In this document: positions 8,802 through 17,352 of the stretch, piece by piece | Numbering within the stretch: the first letter of the stretch is position 1 | Layout: every line of letters starts with the position of its first letter | Source of the DNA: Clostridiales bacterium | Lineage (GTDB): Bacteria > Bacillota > Clostridia > Christensenellales > Aristaeellaceae | NCBI GenBank assembly: GCA_015056175.1 | Contig: SVGT01000006.1 | Span: 1 to 64,000, forward strand | Direction: 5' to 3' | Length of the DNA stretch: 64,000 bases | Program-made: the position numbers and the translations under genes | The notes under the pieces: model-generated | The model's input: the letters and a program-made list of their open reading frames with translations, nothing else | Told to the model about the DNA's origin: nothing | Databases searched by the model: none

Positions 8802-9251
8802 TTATATAAAAGAATGCAGGGAGAACGCTTCCTGATGAAGCATCTCCCTGTTGCGATCCTTTTTTGCGCACAAAAAAATGAATGCCCCGAAATGCCGCTG
8901 CCCTCTATTTTTTCACCCGCTATGTTAAGCAGGCCGGTACCCTGCTGCCGTCATCTGCCGTCCCCTGGCACGCATAAGCGCGGGGGCATGACATAGACTG
9001 CTCGACCCGGGTTCCGTTTTGTGAAATGTGGGTAAAAATAGAAAACTGGCTAACACCTCAGGAACATCCTGTGCACTCATTATATGCCCGGGCTGCATCC
9101 CTGTCAAGGGCGGGACGGATGCCAATTTTTACATGCATTGGAAGGGAAATATCCATCCCGCCCGGGCGGGGATGGAGCGGCCTGTGAAGGGGCAAGCTGT
9201 GAAGGGGGTGTAAAATCTTGCGTTGGCGGGCGCTGCACGGCTGCTTGGGGA

Positions 9252-9280
9252 TTGCGTTTTTCCGGGAAACATGGTATCAA
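9252..9280 (+). promoter_or_regulatory. Possible promoter of rbgA operon
   Basis: TTGCGT (9252-9257), 17 bp, TATCAA (9275-9280). The match is only partial, but the spacing and the distance to the rbgA start fit. Confidence 0.35.
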
Positions 9281-9329
9281 TATATCTGTAGAAATATGTT
9301 CACGCATACAGCGTGTGAAGGAGCAACAC

Positions 9330-10220
9330 ATGGAAATCAACTGGTACCCGGGACACATGGCCAAAGCCAAGCGCCTGCTCAGCGAGCAGCTCAAGCGCGT
9401 GGACGCGGTGATCGAGCTTTGCGACGCCCGTCTGCCCCGCGCCAGCCGCAACCCGGATCTGGATAAAATGCTGGCTAACAAACAGCGCGTGCTGGTGTTT
9501 GGCAAGAGCGATCTGGCCGATCCCCAGCAGACCGACAAATGGGTGAAGCACTACCGCGATCAGGGCATTTTGTGCATCGCCGTCAATATGAACAAGCAGG
9601 CCAAGCAGGTGAGCCAGCTCATCGACAAGGCCACCGAGGAAACGGTGCGCCGGGCTGCCGAGCGCGGCATCAAAAAAACGGTGCGCGCCATGGTGGTGGG
9701 CGTGCCCAACGTGGGCAAGAGCACCTTTATCAACCGCCTGCACGGCACCCCGGTTGCCAAGGTGGGCGATATGCCCGGCGTGACCCGCGCCAACCAGTGG
9801 GTAAAAATATCGCCGTATCTGGAGATCATGGATTCTCCCGGCCTGCTCTGGCCCCGTCTGGACGATCCCATGGCGGCAAGGCGTCTGGCCTATATCGCGT
9901 CCATCCGCGACCAGGTGCTCAATACCGACGATCTGGCGCTGCAACTGCTCTACGATATGATCGCGGCGGTGCCTCAGCAGGTGAAGGAGCGCTACCATGT
10001 GGAGGATCTTTCCCTCCGCGGGGAAGAATTGCTGGAGGCCGTGTGCCGGGGCAGAGGCTTCCTCATGCGGGGCGGCGTGTGCGATTGGGAGCGGGCCTGC
10101 AGCGTGGTGCTGGATGAGTTCCGCGGGGGCAAATTGGGCCGCATCACCCTGGAGCCCTTTGAAAAATATGCCAAAGTGACCCCCAAAAGGGAAGTAAGGG
10201 AAGAAAAAGATGAAGACTAA
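9330..10220 (+). CDS. rbgA: Ribosome biogenesis GTPase RbgA (YlqF)
   Basis: 296 residues starting MEINWYPGHMAKAK, the family's N-terminus; GAAGGAG lies about eight bases before the ATG at 9330. RbgA is a circularly permuted GTPase needed for late 50S assembly. Motifs appear in permuted order: G4 at about 58-61, then G1 (GVPNVGKST), G2 and G3 (DSPG). The G4 motif reads GKSD where NKxD is normal, so the guanine-contacting Asn is replaced while Lys and Asp remain. The gene overlaps rnhB by 11 bases, the classical rbgA-rnhB arrangement. Confidence 0.95.
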   Translation: MEINWYPGHMAKAKRLLSEQLKRVDAVIELCDARLPRASRNPDLDKMLANKQRVLVFGKSDLADPQQTDKWVKHYRDQGILCIAVNMNKQAKQVSQLIDKATEETVRRAAERGIKKTVRAMVVGVPNVGKSTFINRLHGTPVAKVGDMPGVTRANQWVKISPYLEIMDSPGLLWPRLDDPMAARRLAYIASIRDQVLNTDDLALQLLYDMIAAVPQQVKERYHVEDLSLRGEELLEAVCRGRGFLMRGGVCDWERACSVVLDEFRGGKLGRITLEPFEKYAKVTPKREVREEKDED

Positions 10221-10830
10221 CCGTCAGGACCGTTTGCAGGAGCTGATCAAGATCGACATGCCCCTGTGGGAAAAGGGCGTGGTGTTTGCCGGCATGGATG
10301 AGGCGGGCCGCGGCCCTCTTTGCGGCAATGTGGTGGCGGGCTGCGTGATCATGCCCCGCGAGCCGCTGCTGGAATGGGTGGACGACAGCAAAAAGCTCAG
10401 CGCCATGCGCCGGGAAAAAGTGTATGAGCAGATCATGCAGACGGCGCTGTATGTGGGCGTGGGCGAGGCTACGCCGGAGGAGATTGACGAGATCAACATC
10501 CTCAACGCCACGAAAAACGCCATGCGCCGCGCCGCCATGAACGCGGGCGCGGAGATCTATCTCATCGATGCGGTGGAAAAGCTGGGTCTGCCCGGCGAGG
10601 AAATGGGCATCATCCACGGCGATGCGCTGTGCTATTCCATCGCGGCAGCCTCCATTGTGGCCAAGGTGACCCGTGACCGGCAGATGGCGCAGCTGGATGA
10701 ACTGTACCCCGGCTACAATTTTGCCAAGCACAAGGGCTACGGCACGGCGGAGCATATCCGCGCGCTGAAGGAGCTGGGGCCCTGTCCCGCTCACCGGCGC
10801 AGCTTTATCAAAAATTTTGTCAGCCTATGA
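10210..10830 (+). CDS. rnhB: Ribonuclease HII
   Basis: 206 residues. It removes ribonucleotides and RNA primers from RNA-DNA hybrids. The catalytic GMDEAGRGPLCG motif starts near residue 28, with further acidic residues in DDSKKLSAMRR and GDALCYSIAAASIVAKVTRD. It begins 11 bases before the end of rbgA with AGGGAAG upstream. The end overlaps yraN by four bases. Confidence 0.96.
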   Translation: MKTNRQDRLQELIKIDMPLWEKGVVFAGMDEAGRGPLCGNVVAGCVIMPREPLLEWVDDSKKLSAMRREKVYEQIMQTALYVGVGEATPEEIDEINILNATKNAMRRAAMNAGAEIYLIDAVEKLGLPGEEMGIIHGDALCYSIAAASIVAKVTRDRQMAQLDELYPGYNFAKHKGYGTAEHIRALKELGPCPAHRRSFIKNFVSL

Positions 10831-11174
10831 GCGGCAGCGATATTGTGCGCGTGGGGCTGCTGGGCGAAATGATCGCCCTTGCGGCGCTCCGCCGAAAAGG
10901 AATGAAGCTGGTTTGCCGGCGCTACCGCGGGGGCAGCGGCGAAATTGACCTGGTGATGCAGGACGGGAAAACGCTGGTTTTTACCGAGGTCAAATACCGT
11001 CCCATGGGACGTGTGGGCGACGGGCTGCATGCCGTGATGCAGGATAAGCGCAGAAGGCTGCGCAGCGCGGCGGCGCATTACCTTGCCGCCCATCCCGGGC
11101 AGCTTGCGGACGTGCGCTTTGACTGCGTGGAAGTGACCCGCGCAGGCATCCGGCATGTGAAGAATGCATTTTAA
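10827..11174 (+). CDS. yraN: UPF0102 family protein YraN (Holliday-junction-resolvase-like fold)
   Basis: 115 residues, usual length. It has the nuclease-like core GEIDLVMQDGKTLVFTEVKYR (about 38-58), with Glu, Asp, Glu and Lys arranged as in restriction-endonuclease-like folds. Its precise role is not established in the family. ATGA overlap with rnhB; the rnhB-yraN pairing is common in bacteria. The stop lies about 10 bases before the next gene. Confidence 0.9.
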   Translation: MSGSDIVRVGLLGEMIALAALRRKGMKLVCRRYRGGSGEIDLVMQDGKTLVFTEVKYRPMGRVGDGLHAVMQDKRRRLRSAAAHYLAAHPGQLADVRFDCVEVTRAGIRHVKNAF

Positions 11175-11184
11175 GGAGACTTGT

Positions 11185-14100
11185 ATGAAGAAAAAAGGCG
11201 GATTGCTGCTGGCTGCGGCGCTGGTCATTCTGGCCGTGCTGCTGCTTGTGTTTGCGCCCTCGGGCAGGGAAACAAACTATGAAAACCTGCTTGGCAACGG
11301 CGATTTTGAAGCGGGCAGCAGCGCCTGGGCGCAGGACGCCTATGTGATCACCCAGGGCTATACCGCATTTGAGGTGCGCCCGGGAGAGGGCAGGAACGGC
11401 ACGCAGGCCCTGTACATCCGCAACGATTATCCCAACGACGCCCGATACCTGCAGGAGGTGGAGGTGGAAAGCGATGCGCTGTACCACCTGCACGGCTATG
11501 TGCGTGCCGATGCGGAGCAGGGCTGGGGCGGCAATCTGTCCGTGGACGGCGTGTATGTGTTTTCCGATCAGGTGTTTGATTCTAAATCGGAGTGGCAGGA
11601 GGTTTCCCTCTACGGCAAAACCGGCAAGGATCAAAAATACCTGACGGTGTTTGTGCGTCTGGGCGGCTACAGCGGCGAAAGCGTGGGCGAAGCCTGGTTT
11701 GACGACGTGACGCTGACTCGTGTGGACAAGGTGCCGGAGGGATATTACGCCCAGAATCTGTTTAAGGAAGAAACGTATGTGGAGGAGGCGTCGGGCGAAG
11801 GCAAGCCTGCCAATTTTTCGCTGATCCTGTCCGCGCTTGTATATCTGATCATTTTCTACGGCGCGGTGACCTACCTGACCCGCCGGGAAAACAGGGAGCC
11901 CGATGAGCGCAAAAGCGCGTTTGTCATGCTGGCGATCCTCTTTGCCGGGCTGGTGCTCCGCCTGCTGCTGGCTGTGCTCATCCACGGCTATGATATTGAT
12001 ACCAATGATTTTATGCTCTGGGCGCAGCGCATGGAGCAGGAAAAGCCCTGGGGCTTTTATGTGTCCGGCGGCTTTTGCGATTATCCTCCCGGCGCACTGC
12101 TGATCTTGTGGGTATTGGGTATTCTGGGCAAGTGGATGGGCGGCATGAGCGTGCTGCTGGTCAAGATGCCCTCCATCCTGTGCGATTTGTTCATCAGCCT
12201 GTATATGTACCGCATGGCGGCGCATTTGACAAACAGCCGCAAGGCGGGCATCGTGGCGGCGCTGCTGTGCGCGCTGAACCCGCTGCTGCTCACCGCAGGC
12301 GCCGCATGGGGCCAGATGGACAGCGTGATGGTGGCCGTGCTGCTGGCTGTTTTGTTCTACGCCCTGCAGGGCAAGTGGCGCGCAGCGCTGCCTGCCTACG
12401 TGATCGCCGTGCTGATCAAGCCCCAGGCGCTGATGTTCGGCCCGCTGGGCCTGGCTGCGCTGATCACGGATTTTGTGCGGGTATACCGCCTCAGGGACAA
12501 GGAAAAAATCAACAGGGTATGGATGCAGTTCGGTCAGGGCATGGCGCTGCTGGTGCTTTGCGCCCTGGTGATCGTGGTGCCCTTCTCTGTCTATCAGGGA
12601 GGCATTGGCTGGCTGTTTGAACTGTACGGCCGCACCATGAGCCATTACTCCCAGGCCACCGTCAACAGCTGCAATCTGTACTTCCTCTTTGGCCTCAACT
12701 GGGTGGACGTGAACAGCATGTCCCGGCTGCTTTTGCCCCTTGCGGGCGTTGCGGTGCTGCTGGTGCCTGCGCTGCTCTTTGCCTTTGTGCGGGGGCAGAA
12801 AATGTGGTTCAAGGCCGTGTGCGCGGCAGGCGGCGCGGTAGCCGTGCTGCTGTTTGCAGTGATCCGCGCCTTTGGTACGCTGAGCTATGCCCAGGTGGGC
12901 GCCGTGCTGATGGCGCTGAGCATCCTGATCGTTATGGCGCTGTACATCCGCGGCCGCACGGTCAAGCACCTGCCGCTGCTGGGCTCGGTGCTTTTGACGC
13001 TGCTCTTTACGCTGGGTACTATGATGCACGAACGGTATCTTGTGCCTGCGGTGGCCTTTTTGATGCTGGCGTACCTGGTGGAAAAGGATAAGCGCATTCT
13101 GTGGCTGATGGCGGGCGTGACGGTGATGTGCCTGTTCAACGTGGGCGCCGTGCTGGACCGCAACATGCGCATCGGCGGCGCGGCGGGCCATCTGTCCGCA
13201 CCCTATTTCAATATCAACAGCGATCTGAAGCTGCTGGAATATGCCTCCGCCGTGATGAGCCTCATCGTTTCCATGGCGGCGGTCTATCTGGCGCTGGATT
13301 TGTGCCGCAGGGACGTAAGCAAGCGCGACAAGGTGCAAAAGCTCCGCGCGGCAGCCTCCCCGGAGGAAAAGCGCAGCGGCCATTATGAGAAAAGCCGTCT
13401 GCTGCCCGCATCCCGCATGGACGTGAAGGATTATGCGATCATGGGCGCGGTAACGGTGCTGTTTTCCGTATTTACGCTGACCAATCTGGGCTCCGTGAAG
13501 GCGCCGGAAAATGCCTATGTGTTTACCGACCCCGAGGAGCAGATCGTGCTGGATCTGGGTGCGGAAAAGGAATTCAACCTTCTCTATTACGGCGGCATCC
13601 ACTGGACGGACAGCAATTTTACCGTGGAGGTGAGCCGGGACGGCGTGTTCTGGGAAGGCCCCTACGCCGCCGAAATGCAGGACGGCGACTGCTTCCGCTG
13701 GAAGTATCTGGTGGATACCTACGGCGTGGAGAAGATCACCTTTACCAAGGATCCTTTGCAGCTTTCGGCGCGGTATGTGCGCATCACCGCGGATCATGTG
13801 GGCCTTACGCTCCATGAGGTGGTGGCAAGAGATCAAAACGGCGATCCCATCGCCATGACGGTGTATGAAGGGGCGCCCGACGCACAGGCGCTGTGCGATG
13901 AAAAGGATACCCTGGTCGGAGAGCCCGGCTGGTTTAACAGCACCTATTTTGACGAGATCTACCACGCGCGCACGGCCTATGAGCATCTGCACGGCCTGCG
14001 TACCTATGAATGGACGCACCCGCCTCTTGGCAAGGTGCTGATGAGCTGGGGCATTGCCGTCTTTGGCATGACGCCCTTTGGCTGGCGCTTTGCAGGTGCG

Positions 14101-15234
14101 GTGATGGGCATCCTCATGCTGCCCGGCATGTATCTGCTTGGCAAGCTGCTCTTTAAGAAGCGCTGGTGCGCCGTGATGCCCATGGCGCTGATGGCGCTGG
14201 ACTTTATGCACTTTACCCAGACGCGCATCGCCACCATCGATTCCTTTGTGGTGTGCTTCATCATCTGGGCGGTGTACTTTATGCTCCGCTATCTGGCGCT
14301 GGACTTCTGGAAAACCAAATACATAAAAACCTTTGTGCCGCTTGCGTTGTCCGGCTTGTTTATGGCCCTTTCCGTGGCCAGCAAGTGGACGGGCTGCTAT
14401 GCGGGCGTGGGGCTGGCGCTGCTTTTCTTCTACAGTGTGTGGCGGCGCATGCGCTATGTGCAGCAGCTGAAGAAGGCAAATCCCGCATCGCTGACCGACG
14501 ACGAAAGGCAGATCGCAGAGCAGGGGTATCGGAAGATCCTCCTCAATGTGCTCAGCTGCTTCCTGTTCTTTGTGGCGGTGCCGCTGCTGGTGTACTACTG
14601 CTCCTACATCCCCTTTGGCAAGGCCGTCGGCGGCATTACGGTGAAAAGGATCATCGAGGAATGCAAGCGCATGCTGGAATACCACGGCCAGCCCGGGCTG
14701 GGCATGGATCACTATTTCTACTCCCCCTGGTACGAGTGGCCGCTGGCGATCACGCCCATGTGGTACGCCTCCTCCTCCTATGAGGCGGCGGGCATGGAAA
14801 GCACCATCATGGCCTTTGGCAACCCCGCCGTATGGTGGGTGGGCGCGGTCAGCGTGCTCTGGACGTGCGCGCTCTGGTGCGTGCGCCATGTGCGGAGGGA
14901 CGGAAGTATTGCGTTGCATACGCTGACGCCGGACGTGCGGCCTGCTCTGCTGCTTTTGTGCTTCCTTGCCCAGTACCTGCCCTGGATGCTGGTGCCCCGC
15001 GGCACGTACATCTATCACTACTTTACCGCCGTGCCCTTTGTGATTTTGTGCAACACGTATGTGTTTGCCTGGCTGGATGAGCGGGTGAGGAACCTGGGTA
15101 AATATCTGTTTGCGGCGCAATGCGCCGCCTCGCTGGCGCTTTTGATCGCCTTCTTCCCCTACATCAGCGGCGTGGAAGCGCCCACCCGGTGGCTGGACGC
15201 CATGAAGTGGTTTGACGGCTGGCTCTGGTACTGA
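11185..15234 (+). CDS. Large membrane protein with two GT-C glycosyltransferase modules, C-terminal PMT type
   Basis: 1349 residues. Order: N-terminal signal anchor (about 6-24); a beta-sandwich resembling family 4/9-type carbohydrate-binding modules (about 32-185); a first multi-helix GT-C module (about 215-700) with DTNDFMLWA near 271 and a YPPG loop; a discoidin-like (F5/8 type C) beta domain (about 775-890); and a second GT-C module (about 905-1345) matching dolichyl-phosphate-mannose protein mannosyltransferases, with FDEIYHARTAYEHL near 923 and THPPLGKV near 944. The family uses lipid-phosphate-linked sugars on the outer membrane face. It probably glycosylates exported proteins or wall polymers. 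The start at 11185 has AAGGAGA upstream and overlaps nothing. A strong terminator follows. Confidence 0.85.
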   Translation: MKKKGGLLLAAALVILAVLLLVFAPSGRETNYENLLGNGDFEAGSSAWAQDAYVITQGYTAFEVRPGEGRNGTQALYIRNDYPNDARYLQEVEVESDALYHLHGYVRADAEQGWGGNLSVDGVYVFSDQVFDSKSEWQEVSLYGKTGKDQKYLTVFVRLGGYSGESVGEAWFDDVTLTRVDKVPEGYYAQNLFKEETYVEEASGEGKPANFSLILSALVYLIIFYGAVTYLTRRENREPDERKSAFVMLAILFAGLVLRLLLAVLIHGYDIDTNDFMLWAQRMEQEKPWGFYVSGGFCDYPPGALLILWVLGILGKWMGGMSVLLVKMPSILCDLFISLYMYRMAAHLTNSRKAGIVAALLCALNPLLLTAGAAWGQMDSVMVAVLLAVLFYALQGKWRAALPAYVIAVLIKPQALMFGPLGLAALITDFVRVYRLRDKEKINRVWMQFGQGMALLVLCALVIVVPFSVYQGGIGWLFELYGRTMSHYSQATVNSCNLYFLFGLNWVDVNSMSRLLLPLAGVAVLLVPALLFAFVRGQKMWFKAVCAAGGAVAVLLFAVIRAFGTLSYAQVGAVLMALSILIVMALYIRGRTVKHLPLLGSVLLTLLFTLGTMMHERYLVPAVAFLMLAYLVEKDKRILWLMAGVTVMCLFNVGAVLDRNMRIGGAAGHLSAPYFNINSDLKLLEYASAVMSLIVSMAAVYLALDLCRRDVSKRDKVQKLRAAASPEEKRSGHYEKSRLLPASRMDVKDYAIMGAVTVLFSVFTLTNLGSVKAPENAYVFTDPEEQIVLDLGAEKEFNLLYYGGIHWTDSNFTVEVSRDGVFWEGPYAAEMQDGDCFRWKYLVDTYGVEKITFTKDPLQLSARYVRITADHVGLTLHEVVARDQNGDPIAMTVYEGAPDAQALCDEKDTLVGEPGWFNSTYFDEIYHARTAYEHLHGLRTYEWTHPPLGKVLMSWGIAVFGMTPFGWRFAGAVMGILMLPGMYLLGKLLFKKRWCAVMPMALMALDFMHFTQTRIATIDSFVVCFIIWAVYFMLRYLALDFWKTKYIKTFVPLALSGLFMALSVASKWTGCYAGVGLALLFFYSVWRRMRYVQQLKKANPASLTDDERQIAEQGYRKILLNVLSCFLFFVAVPLLVYYCSYIPFGKAVGGITVKRIIEECKRMLEYHGQPGLGMDHYFYSPWYEWPLAITPMWYASSSYEAAGMESTIMAFGNPAVWWVGAVSVLWTCALWCVRHVRRDGSIALHTLTPDVRPALLLLCFLAQYLPWMLVPRGTYIYHYFTAVPFVILCNTYVFAWLDERVRNLGKYLFAAQCAASLALLIAFFPYISGVEAPTRWLDAMKWFDGWLWY

Positions 15235-15241
15235 TTCTCTG

Positions 15242-15266
15242 GCCCGTTCTCCGGAACGGGCTTTTT
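15242..15266 (+). terminator. Intrinsic terminator
   Basis: GCCCGTTC (15242-15249) pairs with GAACGGGC (15254-15261), then TTTTT. Confidence 0.93.
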
Positions 15267-15268
15267 GC

Positions 15269-15297
15269 TTGTCAGCAAACCGGAGGGATGCTATAAT
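15269..15297 (+). promoter_or_regulatory. Sigma-A promoter of amino-sugar operon
   Basis: TTGTCA (15269-15274), 17 bp, TATAAT (15292-15297). The start would be near 15304, about 28 bases before the ROK kinase ATG. Confidence 0.85.
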
Positions 15298-15331
15298 GTG
15301 GGAAAGATCAAATCATAACGGAGGTTTGGCC

Positions 15332-16210
15332 ATGCGGTTTGCCGGCGTGGATATTGGCGGCACCGGCGTAAAAATGGCGCTGGTGGACGGCGAAAAAGGC
15401 TTGCTGGAAAGATCCTCCTTTCCCAGCTTTCACGGTGATTCGGAAAAAATGGCGCAGGAGATCGCCCGGCGCGTCAAAGAGATGCAGGTGGACGCCGTCG
15501 GCATCGGCACGGCGGGCTCCGTGCATCTGGATACGGGGCTGGTGTACGCCAGCAACATGGGCTGGTGGGGCGTGCCATTCCGCAAGCAGCTGGAAGCGGC
15601 ATGCGGCCTTCCAGTGTGGGTGGATAACGACGCCCAGTGCGCCATGATGGCCGAGGTGTTTGACGGCGCGCTGCACAATGTGCGCAACGCCGTGTACCTG
15701 ACCTTTGGCACGGGCGTGGGCGGCGCGCTGCTCATCGAGGGCAGACCCTGGCGCGCATCCAACAACGTGGCGGCGGAGTTTGGCCATATGATCACCCATG
15801 CAGGCGGTTTGGTCTGTGCCTGCAAGCGCCGCGGCTGCTTTGAAATGTACGCCTCCGCATCGGCGCTCAGGCGCATGGCAGGCGGCCTGGATCCGGAAGA
15901 TGTATTTGCCGGGGCGCAGGCGGGCGATGGGCGCATGCAGCGCATTTTGCAGGATTATTACCGGGAGATCGGTATTGGCATGGTGAACGTGGTCAGCCTG
16001 TTCAACCCGGACGTGATCGCCCTGGGCGGCGGCATCAGTGCGGCGGGGGATGTGCTGCTGCATGGCGTTGAGGACGCCTTCTATGAGCAGATGAGCGGCC
16101 GCCGGGACTTTTTTAAGGGTGAATTCCGCCTGGCCAGGCACCGCAACAGCGCAGGCGTGCTGGGCGCTGCCATGCTGGCCAAATTCCATTTTGCGGAGGA
16201 GAATGCATGA
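15332..16210 (+). CDS. ROK family sugar kinase
   Basis: 292 residues beginning MRFAGVDIGGTGVK, the ATP-binding phosphate motif. GGAGG precedes the ATG at 15332. The ROK signature region HAGGLVCACKRRGCFE (about 155-172) supplies the His and three Cys that bind structural zinc. The next gene is nagA, overlapping by four bases, so the likely substrate is an N-acetylated hexosamine (GlcNAc or ManNAc) rather than glucose. This is inference from context. No DNA-binding domain, so it is a kinase and not a ROK repressor. Confidence 0.87.
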   Translation: MRFAGVDIGGTGVKMALVDGEKGLLERSSFPSFHGDSEKMAQEIARRVKEMQVDAVGIGTAGSVHLDTGLVYASNMGWWGVPFRKQLEAACGLPVWVDNDAQCAMMAEVFDGALHNVRNAVYLTFGTGVGGALLIEGRPWRASNNVAAEFGHMITHAGGLVCACKRRGCFEMYASASALRRMAGGLDPEDVFAGAQAGDGRMQRILQDYYREIGIGMVNVVSLFNPDVIALGGGISAAGDVLLHGVEDAFYEQMSGRRDFFKGEFRLARHRNSAGVLGAAMLAKFHFAEENA

Positions 16211-17352
16211 AGATTTTAGCGCAGCGGGCGCTTTTGCCCGACGGATGGAAGTTCAATCAGGTGATCACGGTGGAAAACGACGTGATCATGTCTGTGGAAA
16301 CGGGCAAGGAAGGCGACGTGGAATGCGCTGTGCTGACGCCCGGTCTTTTTGACGTGCATACCCACGGCGGCATGGGCTATTATGTGACGGATCTTCGGGA
16401 GGAAATGCAGCAGAAATATCTGGACGATCTGCTTTCCCACGGCGTGACGGATATCCTGCTGGGCACCGGCTCCTATGCGGAGTACGAGGGCATTCTGTCC
16501 CTTTGCAGGCAGAGCATGGCAAAGCAAAAGGCGGGGGAGAAGGGCGGCGCATGCATCCGCGGCGTGCATCTGGAGGGGCCTTTCCTGAACCCGAAGAAGT
16601 GCGGCGCCATGGACCCCAATAAAATGCCTGCGCCCACAAAGGAAAACTTTGAAGCGCGCTTTGGCGCGTATGAGGATATGGTGCGCCTGGTTACCGTGGC
16701 GCCTGAGGTGGCAGGTGCAGATCAGCTGATCCGCGCGCTGCTGGACAAGGGCTTCAAGGTGCAGATGGGCCACACCTGCGCCACTTTTGAGGAAGCGCAG
16801 CGGGCCATCGCCCAGGGCGTTACCTCCCTGTGCCATACCTTCAACGCCGCGCCGGCGGTCAATCACCGTGCGCCCGGCGCCGTGGCTGCGGCGCTGCTGG
16901 ATGAACGGGTATACTGCGAGGCCATCTGCGATTTTGTGCATCTGCATCCCGGCGCCGTGCACATGATCTACAAAATGAAGGGGCCGGACAAAATGATGCT
17001 CATCTCGGATTCCGCAGGCCCCGCCGGTCTGCCCGACGGCGTGTACCACCTGCTGGAAAAGGATTGCGAGATCCGCGACGGCGCGTGCTACCTGGAGGGT
17101 ACCAACACGCTCACCGGCGCTGCGGTGTATACCGATCAGGGCGTGCGCAACGTGATGAAGCTGGGCATTCCCTCCGAGCATGCCTTCCGCATGGGCTCCC
17201 GCACGCCCGCCCTGCGCATGGGCTTTGACAAGATGGGTCTGATCGCGCCCGGCTGCGACGGGCATCTGGCTGCGTGGGATGAGGAGTATCATTGCGTGTT
17301 TACGCTGGTGGGCGGCAGGCTTGTGTATCACGGAGGGAAGAAAGATGTTTGA
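16207..17352 (+). CDS. nagA: N-acetylglucosamine-6-phosphate deacetylase
   Basis: 381 residues. It deacetylates GlcNAc-6-phosphate to glucosamine-6-phosphate in amino-sugar catabolism and murein recycling. Metal and catalytic residues of the amidohydrolase fold are present: DVHTHGG (about 50-56), HLEGPFLNPKKCGAM with the Glu ligand, MGHTCA and CHTFNA histidines, and the catalytic Asp in ISDSAGPAG. It overlaps the ROK kinase by four bases and the M20 gene by eight. nagB is not in the window. Confidence 0.94.
   Translation: MKILAQRALLPDGWKFNQVITVENDVIMSVETGKEGDVECAVLTPGLFDVHTHGGMGYYVTDLREEMQQKYLDDLLSHGVTDILLGTGSYAEYEGILSLCRQSMAKQKAGEKGGACIRGVHLEGPFLNPKKCGAMDPNKMPAPTKENFEARFGAYEDMVRLVTVAPEVAGADQLIRALLDKGFKVQMGHTCATFEEAQRAIAQGVTSLCHTFNAAPAVNHRAPGAVAAALLDERVYCEAICDFVHLHPGAVHMIYKMKGPDKMMLISDSAGPAGLPDGVYHLLEKDCEIRDGACYLEGTNTLTGAAVYTDQGVRNVMKLGIPSEHAFRMGSRTPALRMGFDKMGLIAPGCDGHLAAWDEEYHCVFTLVGGRLVYHGGKKDV

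Larger units (their letters stand above)
8673..9329. other. Gene-free stretch between rqcH and rbgA
   Basis: No convincing coding sequence was found here; the short open frames lack ribosome binding sites and protein-like composition. It holds the stem-loop at 8692-8719, the micro-hairpin chain at 8731-8801, a hairpin at 8818-8855 (GCAGGGAGA pairing with TCTCCCTGTTGC around an inner GCTTC/GAAGC stem, with a T-run about ten bases later), and a possible promoter for rbgA at 9252-9280. The rest, about 8870-9240, shows nothing recognisable. Confidence 0.6.

Noticed and set aside
8742..8996. An 84-codon open frame in the gap after rqcH
   Set aside because: It runs through the micro-hairpin chain, has no ribosome binding site and has an unlikely composition.
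10990..15120. A 1376-codon open frame on the minus strand opposite the large glycosyltransferase
   Set aside because: It is His/Gln/Arg-rich with no domain, lies entirely opposite well-supported genes, and is a by-product of GC-rich codon use on the other strand.
15332..16210. ROK gene as a sugar-responsive repressor
   Set aside because: There is no N-terminal helix-turn-helix; the protein begins directly with the kinase ATP motif.
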